Shown here piece by piece: positions 41,094-49,913 of a stretch of DNA of 64,000 nucleotides (within the stretch, counting starts at the first letter, position 1; each line of letters starts with the position of its first letter). Source of the DNA: Nonomuraea spiralis (GTDB lineage: Bacteria; Actinomycetota; Actinomycetes; Streptosporangiales; Streptosporangiaceae). Both the position numbers and the translations under genes were made by a program. The notes under the pieces are model-generated. The model did no database searches, was not told where the DNA came from, and was given only the letters and a program-made list of their open reading frames with translations. The stretch is from contig NZ_BMRC01000013.1 in assembly GCF_014648435.1 (NCBI RefSeq), positions 1 to 64,000 of the forward strand, given 5' to 3'.

Positions 41094-42932
41094 CTATCGT
41101 CCCGCCATCAGCCGCCGGCTCCTGGCCGGGCGACGCCGTCCCGCCTCGGGAAGGGGCAGGTCGGAGGTGGGTGCGGCGGGCGGCGGGCTCCCGCGGCGGG
41201 CGGCGGCCACGGCCGCGCCCACGGCGGCCAGGGCCGCGGCGACCACGTCGCGCCCGATGCCGGCTCCCCAGACCGTGCCGCCCTCCGGCCCGCACTGGGC
41301 GTAGACGGCCACTTCACCGCCGGGGACACCACCTGAGACACCGCCTGGGACATCGCCCGAGACGCCGCCTTGGACGCCGCTGGGGGCGCCGCCTGGGATG
41401 CCGGTCGGGCCGTCGAGGTGGTGCACGGCGCGGATCCGGACGCCGGCGCGCCGCAGGGCCGCGCGCAGCGCCGCGACCGAGGCCGCCCGGCCCCGCGCGC
41501 CCCCGCCACTACCCCCGCCGCTGCCCCCGCCGGCGTCGGCTCCGTCGTCGATGTGCAGCGTGGCCACCGTCCCGGCCAGGTCGCCGGGGGCGGCGCCGGC
41601 CGCCATGTACTCCTCCTCGAACAGCCGCCTGATCCGCTCCGGCTCGATCTCGCCCTGCCCGGCCTCCGCCATCGCCTGTACGGCCTGGGCCAGCTCGATC
41701 TGCAGCCCGCGCGGCAGCGTGAGCCCGTACCGGGCGTTCAGCAGGTACGCCGGGCCGGCCTTGCCCGACTGGCTGGTCACCCGGACCACCGCCTCGTACG
41801 TACGTCCCAGGTCCCGCGGGTCCACCGGCAGGTACGGCACCTCCCACGGCAGCCCGGCCGGATCGCGACCGGTACGTGCCGCCTCCCGGTCCATCGCGTC
41901 GAACGCCTTCTTGATCGCGTCCTGGTGCCCGCCGGAGAAGGCGGTGAACACCAGGTCGCCCCCGTACGGGTGCCGCGGCGGCACGGCGAGGCCGGTGCAC
42001 TCCTCGGCCGTGCGCCGCACGCGCTCGAGGTCGGAGAAGTCGATGCCGGGGTCGACGCCCTGGGTGGCCAGGTTCAGGCCCAGCGTGACCAGGCAGACGT
42101 TGCCCGCCCGTTCGCCGTTGCCGAACAGGCAGCCCTCGACGCGTTCGGCCCCGGCCAGCATGGCCAGCTCGGCCGCCGCCACGCCGGTGCCGCGGTCGTT
42201 GTGGGTGTGGACCGACAGGCACACGTGCTCGCGGTGGGGCAGGTTGCGGTGCAGCCACTCGATCTGGTCGGCGAACACGTTGGGCGTCGAGCGCTCGACC
42301 GTCGTCGGGAAGTTGAGGATGATCGGCCGGTCGGGCCCCGGCTGCCAGACGTCCATGACGGCGGCGCAGACCTCCAGCGCGAACTCCGGCTCGGTGTCAT
42401 GGAAATGCTCCGGCGAATACTGGAACCGAACATCGCACCCTTCAAGCGATTTATCGGCATATTTCATGATTAATCGTGTTCCGAGGACGGCCAGATCCTT
42501 GCACTCGTCCCGGTTCATCCCGAACACCAGCCGCCGCGCCAGCGGCGAGGTCGCGTTGTAGAGGTGCAGCGTCGCCCTGGGCGCCCCGCTCACGCTCTCC
42601 ACCGTGCGCTCGATCAGCTCGTCGCGGGCCTGGGTCAGTACGGTCACGCACACGTCGTCCGGGATGCGGTCGCGTTCGACCAGGAGCCTGACGAAGTCGT
42701 AGTCGTCCTGGCTCGCGGCCGGGAAGCCGACCTCGATCTCCTTGTAGCCCATGCCCACCAGCAGGTCGAACAGCACCAGTTTGCGCTCGGGATCCATGGG
42801 CCTGGGCAGCGCCTGGTTGCCGTCGCGCAGGTCCGTGGACAACCAGCGCGGCGGCGCGCTGAGAACGGCGTCCGGCCAGCGGCGATCGGCGAGCGGCATC
42901 CTGGGGAAGGGTTGGTAGCGGCTGATCTTCAT
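41094..42932 (-). CDS. leuA: 2-isopropylmalate synthase homologue with repeat-rich regulatory domain
   Basis: 612 residues from ATG 42932 (GTG 42944 is an alternative). Catalytic barrel motifs: LSTDLRDGNQALPRPMD, GYKEIEVGFPAASQDDYDF, LSVHTHNDRGTGVAAAELA and GNGERAGN. The C-terminal allosteric half is interrupted by Gly/Ser linkers and by a Pro-Gly-Gly-Val repeat zone encoded by seven 12-bp units. The enzyme condenses acetyl-CoA with a 2-oxo acid. In this locus it could make a non-leucine product or be a displaced housekeeping gene. The HIUase-like gene lies 18 bases upstream in the same operon. Confidence 0.85.
   Translation of the reverse strand: MKISRYQPFPRMPLADRRWPDAVLSAPPRWLSTDLRDGNQALPRPMDPERKLVLFDLLVGMGYKEIEVGFPAASQDDYDFVRLLVERDRIPDDVCVTVLTQARDELIERTVESVSGAPRATLHLYNATSPLARRLVFGMNRDECKDLAVLGTRLIMKYADKSLEGCDVRFQYSPEHFHDTEPEFALEVCAAVMDVWQPGPDRPIILNFPTTVERSTPNVFADQIEWLHRNLPHREHVCLSVHTHNDRGTGVAAAELAMLAGAERVEGCLFGNGERAGNVCLVTLGLNLATQGVDPGIDFSDLERVRRTAEECTGLAVPPRHPYGGDLVFTAFSGGHQDAIKKAFDAMDREAARTGRDPAGLPWEVPYLPVDPRDLGRTYEAVVRVTSQSGKAGPAYLLNARYGLTLPRGLQIELAQAVQAMAEAGQGEIEPERIRRLFEEEYMAAGAAPGDLAGTVATLHIDDGADAGGGSGGGSGGGARGRAASVAALRAALRRAGVRIRAVHHLDGPTGIPGGAPSGVQGGVSGDVPGGVSGGVPGGEVAVYAQCGPEGGTVWGAGIGRDVVAAALAAVGAAVAAARRGSPPPAAPTSDLPLPEAGRRRPARSRRLMAGR
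41324..41407. repeat. Seven degenerate 12-bp tandem repeats inside the leuA homologue
   Basis: Units of 12 bases (GGACACCGCCTG-like) run from 41324 to 41407. They encode a four-residue Gly/Val/Pro/Ser repeat in the regulatory domain. In-frame expansion of this type suggests slippage with little selection against it. Confidence 0.75.
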
Positions 42933-42950
42933 GTCCGGCCTCACTGTCCC

Positions 42951-43289
42951 TCAGCTGAGCGATCCGAAATAGACGGTCGAGAAATGCGGGGAGATGAGGA
43001 CCACGATGTTGTTGACGGCCGTCTCGTCGATCATGCGGAAGGTGACGACGATCTCCGGATACGCCGGCCTCAGCCCGAGCCCGACGAAGTAGGGGTCGGT
43101 GGCGAACACGATGCGGTACAGGCCGCGGTCGAGCAGGCGGTCGGCCCACTCGCTGACCGATCCGTCCTGGTCCGTGCGGGTCTCGGCTTCGAGGACCCAG
43201 TGCCCGTCGGCGTCATGGTCGAGGCGTACGTGCAGATCCGCCGCACCCCGGCCGTAGACCGCGTCCTGGGCTTGCACCGCTATTCCCAT
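42951..43289 (-). CDS. Transthyretin/hydroxyisourate-hydrolase-like protein without catalytic residues
   Basis: 112 residues from ATG 43289. The transthyretin-like fold can be followed: QAQDAVYGRGAADLHVRL, RGLYRIVFATDPYF, PEIVVTFRM and the C-terminal SPHFSTVYFGS. In true 5-hydroxyisourate hydrolases these regions read HVLD, YHxPLLLSP and YSTYRGS. Here the N-terminal His is Gln, the YH pair is NN, and the Arg of the terminal YRGS is Phe. It is therefore unlikely to hydrolyse hydroxyisourate and may be a repurposed binding protein or enzyme. Probably cotranscribed with the leuA homologue. Confidence 0.7.
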   Translation of the reverse strand: MGIAVQAQDAVYGRGAADLHVRLDHDADGHWVLEAETRTDQDGSVSEWADRLLDRGLYRIVFATDPYFVGLGLRPAYPEIVVTFRMIDETAVNNIVVLISPHFSTVYFGSLS

Positions 43290-43527
43290 CTCACCTCTCC
43301 GAGTGGTCCGCGCGAGTCGCCCGCGCACATGGCCACCCGGACGGCGACAGGTCGCGCCGCCCGGGCTCGCGCCCAGGCTCGCGGTGCCGCCTATCCACCG
43401 GCCCTCCACCCGCTATCGCTTCGCTATCGCCCGGCGATCGCCGGACGACCCTGCCACTTTTCCCCCTCTATCCGAGCTATCGCCAACAGGTACGGAGATC
43501 GGTGTGCATAGCGTCTAACGTGCGCTG
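43290..43527. other. Divergent control region between the HIUase-like gene and the small-peptide genes
   Basis: About 240 bases, holding the direct repeats listed separately and an A/T-containing stretch near 43505-43520. I see no other feature. Confidence 0.5.
43411..43441. promoter_or_regulatory. Direct repeats with 11-bp period, SARP-box-like
   Basis: CGCTATCGC at 43411 and 43422 and GGCGATCGC at 43433 repeat every 11 bases. A fourth AGCTATCGC lies at 43475. SARP activators bind heptamer direct repeats spaced one helical turn apart, and a SARP gene starts 600 bases away at 44031. Confidence 0.5.
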
Positions 43528-43626
43528 ATGTCAGGTGAAAAGAGGATGGATATAGCGCGAATTGCGGCCCGTGTGAGCGTCCATTCCGAAGCCGCGGACG
43601 AGACCGCGGTAAGCACACGGAGGTAG
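43528..43626 (+). CDS. Possible small upstream ORF (32 aa)
   Basis: ATG 43528 (or in-frame ATG 43546, which abuts AAGAGG) to TAG 43624-43626, six bases before the exported peptide gene. The peptide is charged (begins MSGEKRMDIARIAARV) with no signal sequence. It could be a leader that couples translation, or chance. Confidence 0.25.
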   Translation: MSGEKRMDIARIAARVSVHSEAADETAVSTRR

Positions 43627-43632
43627 ATCGAA

Positions 43633-43827
43633 ATGACCGCAACGACCACCGTCACCGTCCGCGTCCGCATCGCGATCGCCATCCTGCTCGCCGCGCTCGC
43701 CGGCTTCGCGGCCATCGCCGCCGTACCGCACCCCGCGCACGCCGTCCCCGCCGCCGGCGACCACGGCACGGTCAACGGCACGATGGACTGGCCTTGGGGC
43801 CTGATCGAGGGTGCCTTTCAGGACTGA
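43633..43827 (+). CDS. Exported small peptide next to the SARP gene
   Basis: 64 residues from ATG 43633, with a strong GGAGGT upstream. Signal peptide: VRVRIAIAILLAALAGFAAIAA with a likely AHA cut. The mature part is about 27 residues, acidic, with a central NGTMDWPWG. It has no cysteines. It lies 200 bases upstream of a SARP regulator gene with a TPR domain. Together with the GNTWP peptide at 13.6 kb, it is the second exported Trp-Pro peptide encoded beside a regulator gene in this window. A pheromone-like role is possible but unproven. Confidence 0.6.
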   Translation: MTATTTVTVRVRIAIAILLAALAGFAAIAAVPHPAHAVPAAGDHGTVNGTMDWPWGLIEGAFQD

Positions 43828-44030
43828 CGGTGACAGGGAACACGGATCACCCTGAAACGATCCAAAACTGGCAACATACCCCAGGGCGTTGTACCATCCA
43901 CCCAACCATGGCAGAAACTTTTGAGGGGTAAGCACCAATTACGCCGCTCATCATGGCAATCACGCCCGGTTTCCGGTCGCGTCGGGAAAGATCTTTGACC
44001 GAGGGCGATGATTTGTTTGAGGAGATGCGG

Positions 44031-47000
44031 GTGGAGTTTCGCGTGTTGGGTGCGCTCGAGGTCACTGCGAGCGAGAGACAGCTCGATCTGGGCGGGGCGC
44101 GACAGCAGATCGTCCTCGCCGTCCTGATTCTGAACGCCAATCACTCGGTCACTCTGGACCGCCTCGTCGAGGCGATCTACGACGAGGACCCGCCGGCCAC
44201 GTCCCGAGCGCAGGTGCAGATCTGCATCTCCGCGCTCCGGCGCCTGTTCAGCGCCCACGGCCACCCCGAGATGATCGTCACCACCCGGCAGGGCTACATG
44301 CTGCGTGCCCCCGCCGACGCGATCGACGCACGCCGTTTCGAGAGCCTTGTGAGCCGGGCCCGCAAGGCTCGCGACGGCCGTTCCCACCCCGAGGCCATCC
44401 AGTACTACCGCGAGGCGCTGGAACTGTGGCGCGGCCCGGCCTTCGACGGCATCGAGAGCAGGGCCGTGCAGGCGCTGGCGAGCGGCATCGCCGAACAGCG
44501 CGTCACCGCCAACGAGGACTGCGTCCAGCTCGAACTGGACCTCGGCCGCCACCACGAACTGGTCGGCGAGCTGGCCGCGCTCGTGCAGGAACACCCGCTG
44601 CGGGAGGGACTCGCCGCCCAGCTGATGGTCGCGCTCTACCGCTCGGGACGGCAGGCCGAGGCGTTGCAGGTCTACCGCGACGCCCGGCGCGTGATCGTCG
44701 AGGAGCTCGGCATCGAGCCCAACGAGCGGCTTCAGCAGCTCGAATCGGCGATCCTCACCTCCGACGAGAGCCTGGACGCGCAGCCGCCCGCCGCGGCGGC
44801 CCCGGCCGAGCCGCCCGCCCGCCCACCGGCCGTGCCGGGCATGCTGCCCGCCGACATCGCCGACTTCATCGGCCGGCAGGCGCAACTGGAGACCATCAGG
44901 CAGCGGCTGACCGTGCCCCTTTCGGGGGACGGCCGCTTCGCCGTGCCCATCCTCGCCGTCGCCGGGCGGGCCGGGATCGGCAAGACCACGATCGCCGTGC
45001 ACGCCGCGCACAGCGTCGCCGCGCACTTCCCCGACGGCCAGCTCTTCGCCGACCTGCACGGCGGCGTCTCCCGCCCGGTGCACCCCATGCAGGTGCTCGA
45101 CCGGTTCCTGCGGGCCTGCGGCGTCCAGGGGACGGCGCTGCCCGACACCCTCGGCGAGCGGGCCGAGCTGTACCGCATGCTGCTGGCCGACCGCCGGATG
45201 CTGATCGTGCTCGACGACGCCGCCGCCGAGAGCCAGGTGCTGCCGCTGTTACCCGGCAGCCCGACCTCGGCCGTCATCACCACCAGCCGGACCCGGCTCG
45301 GCGGGCTGGCCGGCGCGACCCACGTGGACGTCGACCTCTTCGACGCCGCCCAGTCCGTCGAGCTGCTGTCGCGCATCGCCGGGGCCGACCGCGTACGGGC
45401 CGAGCCGGAGTCGGCCGCGGCCCTGGCCGAGCTGTGCTGCTACCTCCCCCTCGCGCTGCGCATCGCCGGCGCGCGCCTGGCCTCGCGCCCCCACTGGGCC
45501 GTGGAACAGCTCGTGGACCGGCTCGGCGACGAGGCCCGCAGGCTCGACGAGCTCAAGCACGGCGACATGGGCATCAGGGCCAGCCTGTCCCTCACCTACG
45601 ACGCGCTCACCGAGCAGGCCCGCTGCCTGTTCCGCCGCCTGGCGATCCTGCACTCGCACATCTTCTCCGCCTGGACCGGCGCCGCGCTGCTCGGCCGGCC
45701 GCTGGCCGACGCCCAGGACCTCTTCGACGACCTGGTCGACGCCCAGCTCATCGAGGTCGCCGGCGTCGGCAGGAGCGTCAACGTCCAGTACCGCTTCCAC
45801 GACCTCATCCGCGTCTACGCCCACGAACGCCTGGCCGCCGAGGAGCCGCCCGCCGAGCGTACGGCGGCGCTGGCCCGCGTGCTCGGCGCGCTGCACCGGC
45901 TCACCGAGACCGCCAGGACCCGCGAGTACGGCCCGCCCGCCGGCCCCCACCTGCTTCCCGCCCCCGACTCGCCCCTGCCGGACGAACTGGTCGAACGCCT
46001 GGTCGCCGACCCGATCGGCTGGTTCGAACGCGAGCGCCACGTGCTGCTCGCCGGCATCCGCCAGTCCGCCCAGGCGGGGTTCGTGGAGTTGTGCTGGCGT
46101 ACCGCGATGAACGCCGAGCCCTTCTTCGAGCTGCACGTCTACCTCGACGACTGGCGTGAGATCCAGGAGATCGCCCTGGAGGCCGCGCGCAGGGCGGGCG
46201 ACGAGCGCGGCCAGGCCGAGATGTTGTGCGTCCGCGGCACGCTGGCCCAGACCGAGCAGCACTTCGGCGAGGCCCGGCGCGACTTCGAGGCCGCTCTCGC
46301 GCTGTTCGAGAAGACCGGCAACGTCGTGCAGATCGCCCGGTCCAGACGGAACCTGGCGTTCCTGGAACGTATGAACGGCCAGCTGGAGGCGGCCTCGACG
46401 CACCTGGAACAGGCGCTGGCCATCTTCACCGACATCGGCGACCAGATCTCGGCCGCGCACACGCTGGACAACCTCGCCGCCATCCGCTCGGAGTGCGGCG
46501 ACATCGACGACGCCAAGATCATGCTGGCCGAGGCGCTGGTACGCGGCAAGAGCGGCGGCAGCCGGCGCATCATCTCCCAGATCCTGCACCGGATGGGCCG
46601 GGTGCACCTCCAGGCGGAGGAGTTCGCGCTGGCCGCGGGCGCGTTCGAGGAGGCGCTCACGCTGGTGGAGGAGATCGGCGACACCGTCGGGGAGTCGTTC
46701 GCCCTGCACGGGCTCGGCATCGCCCACCTGCGCAGGGGACGCCTGCACGAGGCCGGCGACCTGCTGCGGCGGGCGCTGGCCGTGGCCGAGACCGCGCGCC
46801 ACCGCCTGGCCGAGGCACACGCCCTGGCCGGGCTGGGCGAGCTGGCTGTCACCACGAACGAGCCCGGCGACGCGATCGGCCGCCTGCGCAAGGCGGTCAC
46901 GCTGTTCCGGCAGATGCGCGCGCCGCTGTTCGAGGCGCAGACGCTCATGATCCTGAGCGAGGTGCTGGGCGCGCTCGGCGACGCCAGCGCGGCGGAACGG

Positions 47001-47108
47001 GCGTTGTCGCGGGTGCACGAACTGGCCGACGTCGTCGACGAACGCGCCGGTCAACGGCTGCGCGACAACCTCTCCTCCGCCGCCGGCCTCGTCGAGGGCA
47101 TCGGCTGA
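44031..47108 (+). CDS. SARP regulator, AfsR-type (DNA-binding, BTAD, NB-ARC, TPR)
   Basis: 1,025 residues from GTG 44031, chosen because it gives the canonical VEFRVLGALEV start and follows TTGAGGAG; ATG 44025 is an alternative. OmpR-like winged helix at residues 1-95, BTAD at 100-245, NB-ARC ATPase with AGRAGIGKTTIA near 320, then C-terminal TPR repeats from about residue 700. Such large SARPs activate antibiotic clusters. It follows an exported peptide gene and a set of SARP-box-like repeats, which suggests local control. Confidence 0.93.
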   Translation: MEFRVLGALEVTASERQLDLGGARQQIVLAVLILNANHSVTLDRLVEAIYDEDPPATSRAQVQICISALRRLFSAHGHPEMIVTTRQGYMLRAPADAIDARRFESLVSRARKARDGRSHPEAIQYYREALELWRGPAFDGIESRAVQALASGIAEQRVTANEDCVQLELDLGRHHELVGELAALVQEHPLREGLAAQLMVALYRSGRQAEALQVYRDARRVIVEELGIEPNERLQQLESAILTSDESLDAQPPAAAAPAEPPARPPAVPGMLPADIADFIGRQAQLETIRQRLTVPLSGDGRFAVPILAVAGRAGIGKTTIAVHAAHSVAAHFPDGQLFADLHGGVSRPVHPMQVLDRFLRACGVQGTALPDTLGERAELYRMLLADRRMLIVLDDAAAESQVLPLLPGSPTSAVITTSRTRLGGLAGATHVDVDLFDAAQSVELLSRIAGADRVRAEPESAAALAELCCYLPLALRIAGARLASRPHWAVEQLVDRLGDEARRLDELKHGDMGIRASLSLTYDALTEQARCLFRRLAILHSHIFSAWTGAALLGRPLADAQDLFDDLVDAQLIEVAGVGRSVNVQYRFHDLIRVYAHERLAAEEPPAERTAALARVLGALHRLTETARTREYGPPAGPHLLPAPDSPLPDELVERLVADPIGWFERERHVLLAGIRQSAQAGFVELCWRTAMNAEPFFELHVYLDDWREIQEIALEAARRAGDERGQAEMLCVRGTLAQTEQHFGEARRDFEAALALFEKTGNVVQIARSRRNLAFLERMNGQLEAASTHLEQALAIFTDIGDQISAAHTLDNLAAIRSECGDIDDAKIMLAEALVRGKSGGSRRIISQILHRMGRVHLQAEEFALAAGAFEEALTLVEEIGDTVGESFALHGLGIAHLRRGRLHEAGDLLRRALAVAETARHRLAEAHALAGLGELAVTTNEPGDAIGRLRKAVTLFRQMRAPLFEAQTLMILSEVLGALGDASAAERALSRVHELADVVDERAGQRLRDNLSSAAGLVEGIG

Positions 47109-47204
47109 CCTCCACCCCCGTCACGACGCACCAAATCGGCCCGTCCGGGGATCCCGCACTGTCAGAGATGCCCGCGAGGGGCCGCCGTTGGGATTCTGGC
47201 GAGC

Positions 47205-48263
47205 ATGAAGGCTCTGGTGCTGTCCGGCGGGTCAGGCACCCGCATGCGTCCCTTGAGCCACTCCATGCCGAAGCAGCTCATCCCGATCGCCAACAAACCG
47301 GTCCTGGAGCACGTGCTGGACAGCCTGCGCGTGCTCGGCGTGACCGAGATCGGCCTCGTGGTCGGCGACAGGGAGGCACAGATCGCCGAGGTCATCGGCG
47401 ACGGCTCGCGGTTCGGGACGCGCGTCACCTACATCCGCCAGCTCCGCCCGCTGGGGCTGGCCCACTGCGTCAAGCTGGCGCGCCCGTTCCTCGGCGGCGA
47501 GGACTTCGTCATGTACCTCGGGGACTGCGTCCTGGCCGACGGGATCGGCCCGATCGCCGAGGAGTTCCGCGCGCTGCGGCCGGCCGCCCAGATCGTGGTG
47601 CACCGGGTGGCCGACCCCCGGCCGTTCGGCGTCGTCGAGACGGACGAGACCGGCGCGGTGCTGCGCGTGGTGGAGAAGCCGGAACGGCCGCGCAGCGACC
47701 TCGTCATGACCGGCGTCTACTTCTTCACCCCCGCCGTCCACGAGGCGGTGGACCGCATCGTCCCCGGACGGCGCGGCGAGCTCGAGATCACCGACGCCGT
47801 CCAGTGGCTGCTGACCTCCGGCCAGGAGGTCAGGGCGAGCCTCTACCGCGGCTACTGGAGCGACGCCGGCCGGGTCGAGGACGTCCTGGAATGCAACCGG
47901 CGGCTGCTGGCCCGGCTCTCCCGCGACATCGCCGGCCACGTGGACGCGGCCAGCCTGGTACGCGGCGACGTCGTCCTAGGCCCCGGCGCGCGGGTGATCG
48001 CCTCCAGCGTCGAGGGCCCGGCGATCATCGGCCCGGACACCCTGATCGTGGACAGCCACATCGGGCCGGGCACGTCCATCGGGCGCGACTGCGTGGTGCG
48101 CTCCACCAGGCTGTCCGACTCCATCGTGCTCGACGGCGCCTCGATCGTGGCCGCCAGCGGCCTGCGCGGCTCGCTCATCGGGCGCTACACCACCGTCGCC
48201 CCCGGACGCAGCGACCACCGCCTCGTGGTCGGCGACCACACCCGGATCGAGCTGACCACATGA
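47205..48263 (+). CDS. Glucose-1-phosphate thymidylyltransferase, long form
   Basis: 352 residues from ATG 47205. Nucleotidyltransferase start LSGGSGTRMRPLSHSMPKQLIPIANKP, the metal-site region LGDCVL, and a C-terminal left-handed beta-helix hexapeptide region (residues 245-345). It makes dTDP-glucose, the entry to 6-deoxysugars, as SgcA1-type enzymes do in glycosylated enediyne clusters. No 4,6-dehydratase or glycosyltransferase gene is in the window; these would have to lie outside. Confidence 0.88.
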   Translation: MKALVLSGGSGTRMRPLSHSMPKQLIPIANKPVLEHVLDSLRVLGVTEIGLVVGDREAQIAEVIGDGSRFGTRVTYIRQLRPLGLAHCVKLARPFLGGEDFVMYLGDCVLADGIGPIAEEFRALRPAAQIVVHRVADPRPFGVVETDETGAVLRVVEKPERPRSDLVMTGVYFFTPAVHEAVDRIVPGRRGELEITDAVQWLLTSGQEVRASLYRGYWSDAGRVEDVLECNRRLLARLSRDIAGHVDAASLVRGDVVLGPGARVIASSVEGPAIIGPDTLIVDSHIGPGTSIGRDCVVRSTRLSDSIVLDGASIVAASGLRGSLIGRYTTVAPGRSDHRLVVGDHTRIELTT

Positions 48264-48287
48264 ACCCAGGGATCAAGGAGTGAGGAC

Positions 48288-49835
48288 GTGACCGACGACG
48301 TCGCCCCCCGGGCGGGGCGGAAAGAGTGGCTCGGGCTGGTGGCGCTGTTCCTGCCCACGATGCTCGTGGCCCTGGACATCAGCGTGCTGTTCCTCGCGTT
48401 GCCGCACCTCAGCGTCGACCTGGGCGCGGACGCCACCCAGCAACTGTGGATCACCGACATCTACGGCTTCATGACCGCCGGTTTCCTGGTCACCATGGGC
48501 TCGCTCGGCGACCGCGTCGGCCGCCGGCGGCTGCTGCTGGTGGGCGGCGCGGCCTTCGGCCTCCTGTCGCTCCTGGCCGCCTTCTCGACCAGCCCCGAGA
48601 TGCTGATCGTGGCCAGGGCCCTGCTCGGCGTCGCCGGGGCCACGCTGCTGCCCTCGACGCTGTCCCTGATCGGCGTCATGTTCCGCGACCCCCGGCAGTT
48701 CGGCCTGGCCATGGCCGCCTGGGGCACCGCCTTCATGCTCGGGATCGCGCTCGGCCCGGTGGTCGGCGGCGCGCTGCTGGAGCGTTTCTGGTGGGGTTCG
48801 GTCTTCCTGATCGGCGTGCCGGTGATGCTCCTGCTGCTCGCGGCGGCCCCGCTGCTGCCGGAGTTCCGCGACCCCGCCGGGGGCCGGGTCGACCTGGTCA
48901 GCGTCGTGTTGTCCCTCGCCGCGATCCTGCCCCTGATCTACGGGCTCAAGGCGGTCGCGCGCGACGGCTGGGGCGTCGGTCCCGCCGTCGGGATCACCGC
49001 CGGGCTGCTCGTGGGCGCGGCGTTCGTGCACCGGCAGCGCGCGCTCGCCCATCCGCTGCTGGACCTGCGGTTGTTCCGCCATCGCGCGTTCACCGCCGCG
49101 GTGCTGATCGGGCTGCTGTGCGGGGCGTTGCAGACCGGGACCGGCATGGAGGTCGCGCTGTTCCTCCAGACGGTCGAGGGCATGTCGCCGCTGGAGGCGG
49201 GCCTGTGGCTGCTGGGCCCGGCCGTCGCGCTGATCGTCTCGATCAACCTCACCCCGCGGCTGGCGAGCCGGGTACGGCCGGCGTACCTGCTGAGTGGCGG
49301 CATGGTGATCGCGGTCGTCGGCCAGCTCCTGCTCACCCAGGTCGCGGTGGGCGCGGTGACCGCGCTGATCGTCTTCCTGGGCGTCTGCTACTTCGGCGTC
49401 GGGCCGGTCGGCGGCATGATCAACCAGGTGGCGATGAGCACCAGCCCGCCCGAGAAGGCGGGTTCGGCGGCGTCGCTGGTGGCCACCGGCGGCGAGTTCG
49501 GCGTCGCGCTCGGCGTGGCGGCCCTGGGCAGCCTCGGCACCGCCGTCTACCGCGGCGCGTTCACCCCGCCCACCGGCACCCCGGCGCTCGCCCAGGACGG
49601 CATCAACGGAGCCGTCGCCGTGGCCAGGGACCTGCCCGCCGACCAGGGCGCCGCGCTGCTCGGCGCGGCACGGGAGGCGTTCACCACGGGGCTGCACGCG
49701 GTCGCGTGGGCGAGCGCCGCCCTGTGCGCCGTGCTGGCCGTGCTCGCGCTGGTCCGGCTGCGCGGCGTGGCGCCGTTCGCCGGGGTGCACGACGGCCACC
49801 ACCAGCCGGACCAGGAGCCCGTCCTGGTGGACTGA
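48288..49835 (+). CDS. MFS drug exporter, DHA2 type (second copy)
   Basis: 515 residues from GTG 48288, with AGGAGTGAGG upstream. It starts PTMLVALDISVLFLALPHLSVDLG, has SLGDRVGRRRLLLVGG (motif A) and about 14 helices. It lies 24 bases after the dTDP-glucose synthase gene, so it is probably in the same operon. It resembles actinomycete self-resistance exporters and is a second route for product export beside the protein encoded at 10.3 kb. Confidence 0.9.
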   Translation: MTDDVAPRAGRKEWLGLVALFLPTMLVALDISVLFLALPHLSVDLGADATQQLWITDIYGFMTAGFLVTMGSLGDRVGRRRLLLVGGAAFGLLSLLAAFSTSPEMLIVARALLGVAGATLLPSTLSLIGVMFRDPRQFGLAMAAWGTAFMLGIALGPVVGGALLERFWWGSVFLIGVPVMLLLLAAAPLLPEFRDPAGGRVDLVSVVLSLAAILPLIYGLKAVARDGWGVGPAVGITAGLLVGAAFVHRQRALAHPLLDLRLFRHRAFTAAVLIGLLCGALQTGTGMEVALFLQTVEGMSPLEAGLWLLGPAVALIVSINLTPRLASRVRPAYLLSGGMVIAVVGQLLLTQVAVGAVTALIVFLGVCYFGVGPVGGMINQVAMSTSPPEKAGSAASLVATGGEFGVALGVAALGSLGTAVYRGAFTPPTGTPALAQDGINGAVAVARDLPADQGAALLGAAREAFTTGLHAVAWASAALCAVLAVLALVRLRGVAPFAGVHDGHHQPDQEPVLVD

Positions 49836-49851
49836 GAAGGTGGACTGAGCA

Positions 49852-49895
49852 CGCCGGGAACGCGGGTCCGGAGAGCCGGGCCCGCGTTCCCGGCG
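49852..49895. terminator. Strong hairpin terminator after the MFS gene
   Basis: The 20-base arms at 49852-49871 and 49876-49895 (beginning CGCCGGGAACGCGGG) pair with one G-U, loop AGAG. It separates the exporter from the histidine kinase gene. Confidence 0.85.
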
Positions 49896-49913
49896 GAAGG
49901 CTAGCCTGATGCC

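Noticed and set aside
43633..43827. Enediyne apoprotein (CagA/NcsA type)
   Set aside because: The gene is secreted-type, but the mature part is only about 27 residues, far too short for the roughly 110-residue beta-sandwich apoprotein, and it has no cysteines.
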